Shown here: positions 48,201 to 61,623 of the stretch, piece after piece
How the letters are laid out: every line of letters starts with the position of its first letter
Position numbering within the stretch: the first letter of the stretch is position 1
Assembly (NCBI RefSeq): GCF_000002235.5
Contig: NW_022145596.1
Coordinates: 27,197,299-27,261,298 of the forward strand
Length of the DNA: 64,000 nt
DNA from: Strongylocentrotus purpuratus
Taxonomy: Eukaryota > Echinodermata > Echinoidea > Camarodonta > Strongylocentrotidae
Direction: 5' to 3'
Position numbers and translations under genes: made by a program
The notes under the pieces: generated by a model
Databases searched by the model: none
What the model was told of the DNA's origin: nothing
The model's input: only the letters and a program-made list of their open reading frames with translations

Positions 48201-51200
48201 TGTGATGTGGGTGCATGTTCACCCTTTTACCATCAGCTGTAATAAGATTACACTTGTGTGTAGGAGGGGAGGTTGTTGTTTCTCATATTTGAGAAAAGTG
48301 CGGAGAGCTGTGTGACATGGGTGCATGTTCACCCTTTTACCACCAGCTGATATGATATACACTTGTGTGTAGAGGGGGGGGGGGGGTTGTCTGTTTGAGA
48401 AGAGTGCAGAGAACTGTGTGACGTGGATGCATGTTCATCCTTTTACCACCAGCTGATACATGCTTACACTTGTGTGTAGGGGGGGGGGGGGTTCTTGTCA
48501 TGTTTGAGAAGAGTTCAGAAAGCTGTGTGACGTGGGTGCATGTTCACCCTTTTACCACCAGCTAATACATGCTTACACTTAAGTGTAGGGGGGGGGGTTC
48601 TTGTCATGTTTGAGAAGGGTGCAGAGAGCTGTGTGACGTGGGTGCATGTTCATCCTTTACCACCAGCTGATTGATATTACACTTGTGTGTAGAGGGGGGG
48701 GGGGGGGTTTGTCATGTCTGAGAAGAGTGCAGAGAGCTGTGTGACGTAGGTGCATGTTCACCCTTTTACCACCAGCTGATATGATATTACACTTGTGTGT
48801 AGAGGGGGGGGGGGGGGGTGTCTTGTTTGAGAAGAGTGCAGAGAGCTGTGTGACGTGGATGCATGTTCATCCTTTTACCACCAGCTGATATAATATTACA
48901 CTTGTGTGTAGAGGGGGGGGGGGTTGTCATGTTTGAGAAGAGAGCAGAGAGCTGTGTGATGTGGGTGCATGTTCATCCTTTTACCACCAGCTGTAATAAG
49001 ATTACACTTGTGTGTAGGGGGGGGGGGGTCTTGTCATGTCTGAGAAGAGTGCAGAGAGCTGTGTGACATTGGTGAATGTTCACCCTTTTACCACCAGCTG
49101 ATACATGCTTGCACTTGTGTGTAGAGGGGGGGGGGGGGCGGTTGTCATGTATGAGAAGAGTGCACAGAGCTGGTGATGTGGATGCATGTTCATCCTTTTG
49201 CCACCAGCCGATATATGCTTACAATTGTGTGTAGGAGGGGGGGGGGGGGTTGACATGTTTGAGTAGAGTGCGGAGAGCTGTGTGACGTGGGTTCATGACA
49301 CCCTTTTACCACCAGCTGATATATATGCTTACACTTGTGTGTAGGAGGGGAGGTTGTTGTTCTCATATTTGAGAAAAGTGCGGAGAGCTGTGTGACGTGG
49401 GTGCATGTTCACCCTTTTACCACCAGCTGATATGATATTACACTTGTGTGTAGAGGGGGGGGGGGGGTTGTCTTGTTTGAGAAGAGTGCAGAGAACTGTG
49501 TGACGTGGATGCATGTTCATCCTTTTACCACCAGCTGATATAATATTACACTTGTGTGTAGAGGGGGGGGGGGGGGGGGAGGTTGTCATGTTTGAGAAGA
49601 GACCAGAGAGCTGTGTGACGTGGGTGCATGTTCACCCTTTTACCACCAGCTGATACATGCTTACACTTGTGTGTAGGGGGGGGGGGGTTGTCAAGTTTGA
49701 GAAGAGAGCAGAGAGCTGTGTGATGTGGGTGCATGTTCACCCTTTTACCATCAGCTGTAATAAGATTACACTTTTATGTGGGGGGGGGGGGTTCTTGTCA
49801 TGTCTGAGAAGAGTGCAGAGAGCTGTGTGACATTGGTGAATGTTCACCCTTTTACCACCAGCTGATACATGCTTGCACTTGTGTGTAGAGGGGGGGGGGG
49901 GGGGGGGGCGGTTGTCATGTATGAGAAGAGTGCACAGAGCTGGTGATGTGGATGCATGTTCATCCTTTTGCCACCAGCCGATATATGCTTACAATTGTGT
50001 GTAGGAGGGGGGGGGGGGTTGACATGTTTGAGTAGAGTGCGGAGAGCTGTGTGACGTGGGTTCATGACACCCTTTACCACCAGCTGATATATATGCTTAC
50101 ACTTGTGTGTAGGAGGGGAGGTTGTTGTTTCTCATATTTGAGAAAAGTGCGGAGAGCTGTGTGACGTGGGTGCATGTTCACCCTTTTACCACCAGCTGAT
50201 ATGATATTACACTTGTGTGTAGAGGGGGGGGGGTTGTCTTGTTTGAGAAGAGTGCAGAGAACTGTGTGACGTGGATGCATGTTCATCCTTTACCACCAGC
50301 TGATATAATATTACACTTGTGTGTAGAGGGGGGGGGGGGGGGAGGTTGTCATGTTTGAGAAGAGACCAGAGAGCTGTGTGACGTGGGTGCATGTTCACCC
50401 TTTTACCACCAGCTGATACATGCTTACACTTGTGTGTAGGGGGGGGGGGGTTGTCAAGTTTGAGAAGAGAGCAGAGAGCTGTGTGATGTGGGTGCATGTT
50501 CACCCTTTTACCATCAGCTGTAATAAGATTACACTTTTATGTGGGGGGGGGGGGTCTTGTCATGTCTGAGAAGAGTGCAGAGAGCTGTGTGACATTGGTG
50601 AATGTTCACCCTTTAACCACCAGCTGATACATGCTTGCACTTGTGTGTAGGGGGGGGGGGGGTTGTCTTGTTTGAGAAGAGTGCAGAGAACTGTGTGACG
50701 TGGATGCATGTTCATCCTTTTACCACCAGCTGATACATGCTTACACTTGTGTGTAGGGGGGGGGGGTTCTTGTCATGTTTGAGAAGAGTTCAGAAAGCTG
50801 TGTGACGTGGGTGCATGTTCACCCTTTTACCACCAGCTAATACATGCTTACACTTAAGTGTAGGGGGGGGGGGGGGGTTCTTGTCATGTTTGAGAAGGGT
50901 GCAGAGAGCTGTGTGACGTGGGTGCATGTTCATCCTTTACCACCAGCTGATTTGATATTACACTTGTGTGTAGAGGGGGGGGGGGGGTTTGTCATGTCTG
51001 AGAAGAGTGCAGAGAGCTGTGTGACGTAGGTGCATGTTCACCCTTTTACCACCAGCTGATATATATGCTTACACTTGTGTGTTTGAGGGGAGGTTGTTGT
51101 TTCTCATATTTGAGAAAAGTGCAGAGAGCTGTGTGACGTGGGTGCATGTTCACCCTTTTACCACCAGCTGATATGATATTACACTTGTGTGTAGAGGGGG

Positions 51201-54200
51201 GGGGGGGGGGTTGTCTTGTTTGAGAAGAGTGCAGAGAGCTGTGTGACGTGGATGCATGTTCATCCTTTTACCACCAGCTGATATAATATTACACTTGTGT
51301 GTAGGGGGGGGGGGGGGGTTGTCATGTTTGAGAAGAGAGCAGAGAGCTGTGTGATGTGGGTGCATGTTCATCCTTTACCACCAGCTGTAATAAGATTACA
51401 CTTGTGTGTAGGGGGGGGGGGGGGTCTTGTCATGTCTGAGAAGAGTGCAGAGAGCTGTGTGACATTGGTGAATGTTCACCCTTTTACCAACAGCTGATAC
51501 ATGCTTGCACTTGTGTGTAGAGGGGGGGGGGGCGGTTGTCATGTATGAGAAGAGTGCACAGAGCTGGTGATGTGGATGCATGTTCATCCTTTTGCCACCA
51601 GCCGATATATGCTTACAATTGTGTGTAGGAGGGGGGGGGGGGTTGACATGTTTGAGTAGAGTGCGGAGAGCTGTGTGACGTGGGTTCATGACTCCCTTTT
51701 ACCACCAGCTGATATATATGCTTACACTTGTGTGTAGGAGGGGAGGTTGTTGTTTCTCATATTTGAGAAAAGTGCGGAGAGCTGTGTGACGTGGGTGCAT
51801 GTTCACCCTTTTACCACCAGCTGATATGATATTACACTTGTGTGTAGAGGGGGGGGGGGGGGGTTGTCTTGTTGAGAAGAGTGCAGAGAACTGTGTGACG
51901 TGGATGCATGTTCATCCTTTTACCACCAGCCGATATAATATTACACTTGTGTGTAGAGGGGGGGGGGGGGGAGGTTGTCATGTTTGAGAAGAGACCAGAG
52001 AGCTGTGTGACGTGGGTGCATGTTCACCCTTTACCACCAGCTGATACATGCTACACTTGTGTGTAGGGGGGGGGGGGGGTTGTCAAGTTTGAGAAGAGAG
52101 CAGAGAGCTGTGTGACGTGGGTGCATGTTCACCCTTTTACCACCAGCTAATACATGCTTACACTTAAGTGTAGGGGGGGGGGTTCTTGTCATGTTTGAGA
52201 AGGGTGCAGAGAGCTGTGTGACGTGGGTGCATGTTCATCCTTTACCACCAGCTGATTTGATATTACACTTGTGTGTAGAGGGGGGGGGGGGGTTTGTCAT
52301 GTCTGAGAAGAGTGCAGAGAGCTGTGTGACGTAGGTGCATGTTCACCCTTTTACCACCAGCTGATATATATGCTTACACTTGTGTGTTGAGGGGAGGTTG
52401 TTGTTCTCATATTTGAGAAAAGTGCAGAGAGCTGTGTGACGTGGGTGCATGTTCACCCTTTTACCACCAGCTGATATGATATTACACTTGTGTGTAGAGG
52501 GGGGGGGGGGGGGTTGTCTTGTTTGAGAAGAGTGCAGAGAGCTGTGTGACGTGGATGCATGTTCATCCTTTTACCACCAGCTGATATAATATTACACTTG
52601 TGTGTAGAGGGGGGGGGGGGGTTGTCATGTTTGAGAAGAGAGCAGAGAGCTGTGTGATGTGGGTGCATGTTCATCCTTTTACCACCACCTGTAATAAGAT
52701 TACACTTGTGTGTAGGGGGGGGGGGGTTCTTGTCATGTCTGAGAAGAGTGCAGAGAGCTGTGTGACATTGGTGAATGTTCACCCTTTTACCACCAGCTGA
52801 TACATGCTTGCACTTGTGTGTAGAGGGGGGGGGGGGGGGCGGTTGTCAGTATGAGAAGAGTGCACAGAGCTGGTGATGTGGATGCATGTTCATCCTTTTG
52901 CCACCAGCCGATATATGCTTACAATTGTGTGTAGGAGGGGGGGGGGGGGGGTTGACATGTTTGAGTAGAGTGCGGAGAGCTGTGTGACGTGGGTCATGAC
53001 ACCCTTTTACCACCAGCTGATATATATGCTTACACTTGTGTGTAGGAGGGGAGGTTGTTGTTTCTCATATTTGAGAAAAGTGCGGAGAGCTGTGTGACGT
53101 GGGTGCATGTTCACCTTTTACCACCAGCTGATATGATATTACACTTGTGTGTAGAGGGGGGGGGGGGGTTGTCTTGTTTGAGAAGAGTGCAGAGAACTGT
53201 GTGACGTGGATGCATGTTCATCCTTTTACCACCAGCTGATATAATATTACACTTGTGTGTAGAGGGGGGGGGGGGGGAGGTTGTCATGTTTGAGAAGAGA
53301 CCAGAGAGCTGTGTGACGTGGGTGCATGTTCACCCTTTTACCACCAGCTGATACATGCTTACACTTGTGTGTAGGGGGGGGGGGGTTGTCAAGATTGAGA
53401 AGAGAGCAGAGAGCTGTGTGATGTGGGTGCATGTTCACCCTTTTACCATCAGCTGTAATAAGATTACACTTTTATGTGGGGGGGGGGGGGGGGTTCTTGT
53501 CATGTCTGAGAAGAGTGCAGAGAGCTGTGTGACATTGGTGAATGTTCACCCTTTACCACCAGCTGATACATGCTTGCACTTGTGTGTAGGGGGGGGGGGT
53601 TGTCAAGTTTGAGAAGAGAGCAGAGAGCTGTGTGACGTAGGTGCATGTTCACCCTTTTACCACCAGCTGATACATGCTTACACTTGTGTGTCGGGGGGGG
53701 GGGGGGGGGTTGTCAAGTTTGAGAAGAGGGCACAGAGCTGGTGATGTGGATGCATGTTCATCTTTTTACCACCAGCTGATATAGGATTACACTTGTGTGT
53801 AGAGGGGGGGGGGGGGTTGTCATGTCTGAGAAGAGTGCAGGAAGCAGTGTGATGTGGGTGCACACACCCTTTTACCACCAGCTGATACATGCTTACACTT
53901 GTGTGTAGGGGGGGGGTTGTCAAGTTTGATAAGAGAGCAGAGAGCTGTGTGATGTGGGTGCATGTTCAACCTTTTACCATCAGCTGTAATAAGATTACAC
54001 TTTCATGTGGGGGGGGGGGTTCTTGTCATGTCTGAGAAGAGTGCAGAGAGCTGTGTGACATTGGTGAATGTTCACCCTTTAACCACCAGCTGATTCATGC
54101 TTGCACTTGTGTGTAGGGGGGGGGGGGGGGTTGTCTAGTTGAGAAAAGTGCGGAGAGCTGTGTGACATGGGTTCATGTTCACCCTTTTACCACCAGCTGA

Positions 54201-57200
54201 TATGATATTACACTTGTGTGTAGAGGGGGGGGGGGGGTTGTCATGTTGAGAAGAGTGCAGAGAGCTGTGTGACGTGGATGCATGTTCATCCTTTACCACC
54301 AGCTGATATAATATTACACTTGTGTGTAGAGGGGAGGTTGTTGTTTCATATTTGAGAAAAGTGTGGAGAGCTGTGTGACGTGGGTGCATGTTCACCCTTT
54401 TACCACCAGCTGATATGATATTACACTTGTGTGTAGAGGGGGGGGGGGGGTTGTCATGTCTGAGAAGAGTGCAGGAAGCAGTGTGATGTGGGTGCACTAC
54501 ACCCTTTTACCACCAGCTGATACATGCTTACACTTGTGTGTAGGGGGGGGGGGGGGGTTGTCAAGTTTGAGAAGAGAGCAGAGAGCTGTGTGATGTGGGT
54601 GCATGTTCAACCTTTTACCATCAGCTGTAATAAGATTACACTTTTATGTGGGGGGGGGGGTTCTTGTCATGTCTGAGAAGAGTGCAGAGAGCTGTGTGAC
54701 ATTGGTGAATGTTCACCCTTTAACCACCAGCTGATACATGCTTGCACTTGTGTGTAGGGGGGGGGGGGGTTGTCTAGTTTGAGAAAAGTGCGGAGAGCTG
54801 TGTGACATGGGTTCATGTTTACCCTTTTACCACCAGCTGATATGATATTACACTTGTGTGTAGAGGGGGGGGGGGGGGGTTGTCATGTTTGAGAAGAGTG
54901 CAGAGAGCTGTGTGACGTGGATGCATGTTCATCCTTTTACCACCAGCTGATATAATATTACACTTGTGTGTAGAGGGGAGGTTGTTGTTTCTCATATTTG
55001 AGAAAAGTGTGGAGAGCTGTGTGACGTGGGTGCATGTTCACCCTTTTACCACCAGCTGATATGATATTACACTTGTGTGTAGAGGGGGGGGGGGGGGTTG
55101 TCATGTCTGAGAAGAGTGCAGGAAGCAGTGTGATGTGGGTGCACTACACCCTTTTACCACCAGCTGATACATGCTTACACTTGTGTGTAGGGGGGGGGGG
55201 GGGGTTGTCAAGTTTGAGAAGAGAGCAGAGAGCTGTGTGATGTGGGTGCATGTTCAACCTTTTACCATCAGCTGTAATAAGATTACACTTTATGTGGGGG
55301 GGGGGGGGTTCTTGTCATGTCTGAGAAGAGTGCAGAGAGCTGTGTGACATTGGTGAATGTTCACCCTTAACCACCAGCTGATACATGCTTGCATTGTGTG
55401 TAGGGGGGGGGGGGTTGTCTAGTTTGAGAAAAGTGCGGAGAGCTGTGTGACATGGGTGCATGTTCACCCTTTACCACCAGCTGATATGATAGTACACTTG
55501 TGTGTAGAGGGGGGGGGGGTTGTCATGTTGAGAAGAGTGCAGAGAGCTGTGTGACGTGGATGCATGTTCATCCTTTTACCACCAGCTGATATAATATTAC
55601 ACTTGTGTGTAGAGGGGAGGTTGTTGTTTCTCATATTTGAGAAAAGTGTGGAGAGCTGTGTGACGTGGGTGCATGTTCACCCTTTTACCACCAGCTGATA
55701 TGATATTACACTTGTGTGTAGAGGGGGGGGGGGGGGTTGTCATGTCTGAGAAGAGTGCAGGAAGCAGTGTGATGTGGGTGCATTACACCCTTTTACCACC
55801 AGCTGCTATATATGCTTACACCTGTGTGTAGGAGGGGAGGTTGTTGTTTCTCATATTTGAGAAAAGTGCGGAGAGCTGTGTGACATTGGTGAATGTTCAC
55901 CCTTTTACCACCAGCTGATACATGCTTACACTTGTGTGTAGGGGGGGGGGGGGTTTCAAGTTGAGAAGAGAGCAGAGAGCTGTGTGATGTGGGTGCATGT
56001 TCATCCTTTTACCACCAGCTGTAATAAGATTACACTTTTATGTGGGGGGGGGGGGTTCTTGTCATGTCTGAGAAGAGTGCAGAGAGCTGTGTGACATTGG
56101 TGAATGTTCACCCTTTTGCCACCAGCCGATATATGCTTACAATTGTGTGTAGGACGGGGGGGGGGGGGGGGGGGGGGGTGACATGTTTGAGAAGAGTGCG
56201 GAGAGCTGTGTGACGTGGGTCATGACACCCTTTTACCACCAGCTGATATGATATTACACTTGTGTGTAGAGGGGGGGGGGGGTTGTCATGTTTGAGAAGA
56301 GTGCAGAGAGCTGTGTGACATGGATGCATGTTCATCCTTTTACCACCAGCTGATATTAGATTGCACTTGTGTGTAGGGGGGGGGGTTCTTGTCATGGTTG
56401 AGAAGAGTGCAGAAAGCTGTGTGACGTGGGTGCATGTTCACCTTTTACCACCAGCTGATACATTCTTACACTTGTGTGTAGGGGGGGGGATGTCAAGTTG
56501 AGAAGAGGGCACAGAGCTGGTGATGTGGATGCATGTTCATCTTTTTACCACTAGCTGATATAAGATTACACTTGTGTGTAGAGGGGGGGGGGGGGGGTTG
56601 TCATGTCTGAGAAGAGTGCAGAGAGCAGTGTGATGTGGGTGCATTACACCCTTTTACCACCAGCTGATATATATGCTTACACTTGTGTGTAGGAGGGGAG
56701 GTTGTAGTTTCTCATATTTGAGACAAGTGCGGAGAGCTGTGTGACGTGGGTGCATGTTCTCCCTTTTACCACCAGCTGATATGATATTACACTTGTGTGT
56801 AGAGGGGGGGGGGGCGTTGTCATGTTTGAGAAGAGTGCAGAGAGCTGTGTGACGTGGATGCATGTTCATCCTTTTACCACCAGCTGATATTAGATTACAC
56901 TTCTGTGTAGGGGGGGGGGGGGGGTTCTTGTCATGTTTGAGATGAGTGCAGAAAGCTGTGTGACGTGGGTGCATGTTCAACCTTTTACCACCAGCTGATA
57001 TATATGCTTACACTTGTGTGTAGGAGGGGAGGTTGTTGTTTCTCATATTTGAGAAAAGTGCGGAGAGCTGTGTGACGTGGGTGCATGTTCACCCTTTTAC
57101 CACCAGCTGATATGATATTACACTTGTGTGTAGAGGGGGGGGGGGCGTTGTCATGTTTGAGAAGAGTGCAGAGAGCTGTGTGACGTGGATGCATGTCACA

Positions 57201-57345
57201 CCCTTTACCACCAGCTGATACATGCTTACACTTGTGTGTAGAGGGGGGGGGGGGGGGGTTGTCATGTCTGAAAAGAGTGCAGAGAGCTGTGTGATGTGGG
57301 TGCATGTACACCCTTTTACCACCAGCTGATATGAGATTACATAAT
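45223..57345 (+). repeat. 12.1-kb tandem array, unit ~107 bp, with a G-run in nearly every unit
   Basis: About 110 units of the form GTCATGTTTGAGAAGAGTGC, AGAGAGCTGTGTGACGTGGG, TGCATGTTCACCCTTTTACC, ACCAGCTGATATGATATTAC, ACTTGTGTGTAGA and then a G-run of about 8-25 bases and TT. All units point the same way, so the G-runs are all on the + strand. A variant subclass lacks the pure G-run and has GGAGGGGAGGTTGTTGTTTC followed by TCATATTTGAGAAAAG. Unit variants recur in fixed order, giving higher-order blocks. Minus-strand frames read Pro/His-rich peptides through the C-runs and plus-strand frames read Gly-rich ones; frames break with each change in G-run length, so they are not genes. The last unit ends at about 57345 in CAGCTGATATGAGATTACAT. 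Confidence 0.97.
53815..55800 (+). repeat. Higher-order repeat block, ~640 bp (six units)
   Basis: Within the large array, a diagnostic unit with GTGCAGGAAGCAGTGTGATG occurs at about 53837, 54470, 55115 and 55756, that is every ~640 bases. Between these marks the same sequence of six unit variants returns in the same order, including TTGTCTAGTTTGAGAAAAG and TTTTATGTGGGG types. This shows that six-unit blocks were amplified together. Confidence 0.75.
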
Positions 57346-57620
57346 TGTAGCCCCAGGCAGTATGCAGGTGGGGTACTTTGGATTCAGCAGCTTCATATTC
57401 TTGCGTGCGTTCTTACTGCCACATTCCTTGACGGATTTCTTTCAAATTTTGTATGGAGGTGTGTGTATCTTGGTATAATTTACAAGCCTATAGATTTTGG
57501 TGATGCTGCCTCCAGTGTTCCGTCTTTTATAGTGTAAAAGGCCATGTTTTGGTGGTTGTCTTTTGTGCTCTAACTGCCACATATCTTGACAGATTTCTTT
57601 CAATTTTTTACAGAGATGCA
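57346..57620. repeat. Short flank with an internal duplication
   Basis: CTTGACGGATTTCTTTCAAA (near 57427) and CTTGACAGATTTCTTTCAAT (near 57586) head two related segments about 160 bases apart, both preceded by a word like CTGCCACAT. The segment bridges the array and the Helitron. It is probably part of an older repeat. Confidence 0.5.
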
Positions 57621-58893
57621 TCTATATTACTAATACGCCGGGACGGCGGCACAATTATACGAGGCCTGTCTCCCGTAACCCGCGTGCAACGTCGACCCCG
57701 CGATCGACGTCCATGCCGTTAAACGCGTTTTCGGGGTTCCGGGGGAGGACGGGCGGACGAGAGCACGGCGGGCGTGGTGGATTGCAAGGAGGCGACGAAC
57801 CTGTGAGAGCGAGTCTGGAAGTCGTGCATCCGCCCTTTGTGCAATCAACAAAGAGACACACGGCGGACGAGAATCCACTTCTGTCAATGGGTGTAGCACA
57901 TCACGTAGTAACGGGTGTGGCTTACCCCGAGTTTAGGCCTCTTGCTATAGGATACGCTTTGCAGCATGTAAGAGAAATACACATTAACAGATGACTCACC
58001 CGGATGAGGGGATGTAAAAAATGCACGCTCTCACAGGTTGGGCTTACCCGTGTTATGCGTCTTTTTATATGATATGCTTTGTAGGCCAGCCGGACCTGCT
58101 GCGTGTACGAACGTACGTGTATAATGTTTGCGATGATTCTACGCTCACCGTCACACGCACAGCTCAGTCGCTTCGTCTTTGAATCTATGATGATTGCCGT
58201 GATTTATATATAGTTTACGTGAATAGAGGTATGCAAGCAGGGTTACTTTGGTATTATCCTGTTCATGTTTACTGAATTTTGAAAATCATTCTTCAAAGTA
58301 AAGTTTTCACAAGAAATTCATCGTAACTGACAGTTCAGTTGCAAGCTAGCTGCCGTGAGGCACGGGCAGTGCAGTGCGCCACTGCTGCCGAGCACTGTCG
58401 GAACTGTGACTGTGTGTGAGGTGAGGTGAGCTGAGCTGAGCTATTATGGAGTAGACTCGACAACATTTTGAAATTGCTGTTATTGCCGCTATTTCAATAT
58501 AGTTTCGTGACTATAGAGGTATGAAACCTGAGCGTAGATTGTGATTATTCTGTCCATGTATAGTTGTATGCTGAATTTCGATAATCATTTTTCAAAGTAA
58601 AGTTTTCACAAGAAAATCAGACGGTCGTTTAAAAACATAGCCATTGGCATTGTCTATAGCTGGATAGAATACTTTTACTATGATACAGTTCCTTCATCAA
58701 ATCAATGCATTAAAACGGGTATTACGGTGCGCCATTCATGGTCAAACAGCATTATAAAAATCGTCTAGATTCTAGGCCTAGACCTTATATAAAAATAATC
58801 AAATTTTATTTTCGATAGCACATAGGGTCTAGGCCTCTTTCTATTTACCCCCCCCCCCCTAGAATCCCGTGGATTTTCCACGGGCCCTGCTAG
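57621..58893 (+). mobile_element. Complete non-autonomous Helitron
   Basis: The 5' end is A^TCTATATTACTAATACGCC and the 3' end is a hairpin (CCCGTGGA...TCCACGGG at 58866-58884) followed by CCCTG and CTAG^T at 58890-58893. Helitrons start with TC, end with a hairpin and CTRR, insert between A and T and make no target duplication; all these hold here. The 1273-base body has CpG-rich sequence at 57640-57960 and two internal direct repeats about 295 bases apart (near 58190 and 58485). No Rep/helicase frame is present, so mobility would depend on an autonomous relative. A related copy lies at 760-1827 on the other strand. Confidence 0.85.
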
Positions 58894-61623
58894 TTATACT
58901 CTAATCTACACACATATTATTTAGGTAATGTTGCTTCTAGTCTAGACAATAGTCCGAGCCATTAGTAGCGACCTCTCTATGTCATCCTTTTGTTTCAGGG
59001 AGGGGAGAGGGGAACTTTGTCCCTCCTTCGAACATAAGGATGACACAAAATCGCTGCTAGATATTTTTAGTTTAGAATGGATATTAAACTGCTAAAAAAA
59101 ATGGATACGGAACTACACTAGCGCCCCTAAAATTGACCAAACGCTCGTAGAGTAGAGATCTAGTCGTAGGGTACCAAATAGTACTTCACCAATGAAGCTA
59201 AATGTCAAGACTTGAGCTTTTTAAGTAACACTTAACCTAATCCCCCATTGGTAGGGTATTCTAAAGTTAAAGATAAACTTGAGTACTGGTAATGCGATTG
59301 CATTGTGAAAGAAAAGGTGTGGAAAGGATCAGAAACAGTTGATCATGTAGCATGTAAGTATTGGTGTGCACTGCAAGGTTCTGGAGTCATCAAAATCATA
59401 ATAAATTTGACCGAGTCTTGGTAAAGTAACAAGCACTCACGTAGAAAGCTATATATGGGACAACACACATGGTGTCGGGGCTAGTACTACCTCGATTTCC
59501 TTGTCTTTCTATGCTCATTACTCAGCCAGTATACATTTTCTTCCAAAATTGTTTGGCACATGTCATTTATTTGTAATCTTGAACATTCAGTGTAAGTTTC
59601 GTTTGATTCTGTGAGACTTATTTTTTTTTTTTTACCAGTACTGGAGTTTAGCTTTAAGCCCAATTCACTATCACCCTACTTCTTGGATTTTACAATATGG
59701 TGATAAGCCTAATGTAAGCAGCTGCGCACATCGATCAAGTTAGCTGATTTTAGCAACACTCCTTGCGCACGCCTTCTTTTTTACACTTATCGCTTTGGCA
59801 ATCCAATTTGCAAGGTTTGCCATGTACATTTATGAGTGATTACATACACATTTGAGGTTTTGTCACATCACTCTTCAGGCTTCATGCAGGCAAATGGGTG
59901 ACAAATTAGGCTTCGTGATATCAAAATCATATTATCACCAAGCCTTTAAGACTAAGATTACATGTACCGGTAGACTGAAAGCTTCAGTCTTGAGTCTGAA
60001 ATCAACAGAGACTGAACTGCGTCATACGGGTAAGTGAGGGGAGATTACGCAATTCAGTTTGTGTGTGATTGCTTATTTCATCGCGCACATTAGCTTTAAG
60101 AAAACAGACAGATAAGCTTAAGGTAGTGATTTTTTTTATGTTATTCTTTCATAGTTTATAATTATATGGAAATCTAATCTATTTTTATTTCCGATCACCA
60201 TTTTTTCTAAAAGAAACTGTTAAGTTTAGGTAAAGAAAAACCAAGGGCAAACCTCTCGCTGGATTCTACTGAAAATCATTGGTTAATTTTAAGTTTGTAT
60301 TTTAATTTTGCTACATGGTCTATAAATCTGAGCCCCATGTGTATCTCACATACACACATCAAATTGAGGTGACAGCGACTGTTCATGAGGCATGAGATGT
60401 CTCTTGTGATATCTTACATGCTAAGAAATGCATAATTTTCCAACACTGTTGAGACAGGGAAGCATGATTACAATTGAACTTGAATAGAGTTTGATTAAGG
60501 AGGTTAGTGTAAACGCAGCCTATCATGCCTGGATCATGGTCCCTGGACTTGCCCCTGGACTTGGCCCTGGTTCCTGAGCTCCCTCGTTGATCAACAGGGA
60601 ACCATTTTGATAACAATATCTTCCATCAAATCACTCCTAGCACACCGTCATTGCCTCTAGATTCTTAAGCTGGACCAAGTCAAACCATCAAAGACTTTAT
60701 CTCTCAGTTTCCAAGGTCCATTTAGAAATTCAGTGTTTGTGGTGTGATAATTATACACATTTGTACTTAGCAAAGATGGCCTCTGTGTTTGGACTATGAT
60801 TCTGTAGAGCATGTGATATGGCAGTGGTGCAGCTTTTGCTTTTTAAAATGAAGATTCGCACACAGCACATGATTTTATCTCTAGCGGTTTTATATATATG
60901 GATCATTGGATGGATAGAAGTTATAAATACCTTGAAATTTCATAGGATGTGCTGAATACTACTGTCTTATTTAAGGTCAGGGTATTATGGAAAACCTGAT
61001 GATGGTTAAATTTGCTGGACAGTTGGAGTCTTTATTGTACCATCAAGGTCTACTGTGCCTGGAAGTGGAGTTGAGAGGTGTTTGAAGTCATCTACATGTA
61101 GCTCACAGTGTGAACAGATACATGTACTTGATAGACACATCGGTCTGTGTGATCTTCATTTTGGACAGATATTGGTGTTTTTTTAATGGTATAAAAAGAG
61201 TCTTTCTGATGAAAAGAGACTAGTCATCTTCTCTATATTGAATCATACTGCTCCTTCTAAAGATTGTGATTACTTCAATTGCCATCTAGAGCAGGGTACT
61301 TTTCGTCGTCTTTGATTAGAACTTCTGTTTGATTCAGTCCATGTTACAAGTCATGGATGCATGGTGAAGTACAGGAGATGAGGATTCTGTCAATGCTTTA
61401 CTGAGTGCATTGTGTAGTGAGCTGGCAAAATGGATACAGACATCATGTGCCTTAGGAGGCAGTACATTATGTATCGTAATATAGTAAACATTGGTTGTCT
61501 GATCAGGGAGCTAAAGATTGCTAAACCTTGTCATTACAAGCAGAGGGTGAGTCCATTCATCTTCAGGGTCATGAATGGGACATACATTGGGCTTTTTTCT
61601 GCAGATGGAATGACTGACATACT
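58894..61623. other. Non-coding stretch
   Basis: No supported exon or RNA gene in about 2.7 kb. A 65-codon frame at 61430 (MDTDIMCLRRQYIMYRN at its start) begins in an acceptable context and is followed by GTGAGT at 61548, but it matches no family I know and could be chance. This interval should be checked for later exons of the WHEP gene. Confidence 0.3.

Noticed and set aside
45300..57322. Many Pro/His-rich and Gly-rich open frames within the large array
   Set aside because: Each spans one to three repeat units and ends when G-run length shifts the frame. They recur because the units do.
45223..57345. The large array as a CRISPR-like array
   Set aside because: The units are contiguous with no unique spacers, and the genome is eukaryotic.
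61430..61548. Possible first coding exon (MDTDIMCLRRQYIM start, GTGAGT donor)
   Set aside because: A single short frame with no family match; a chance ATG and donor are likely in 2.7 kb of sequence.
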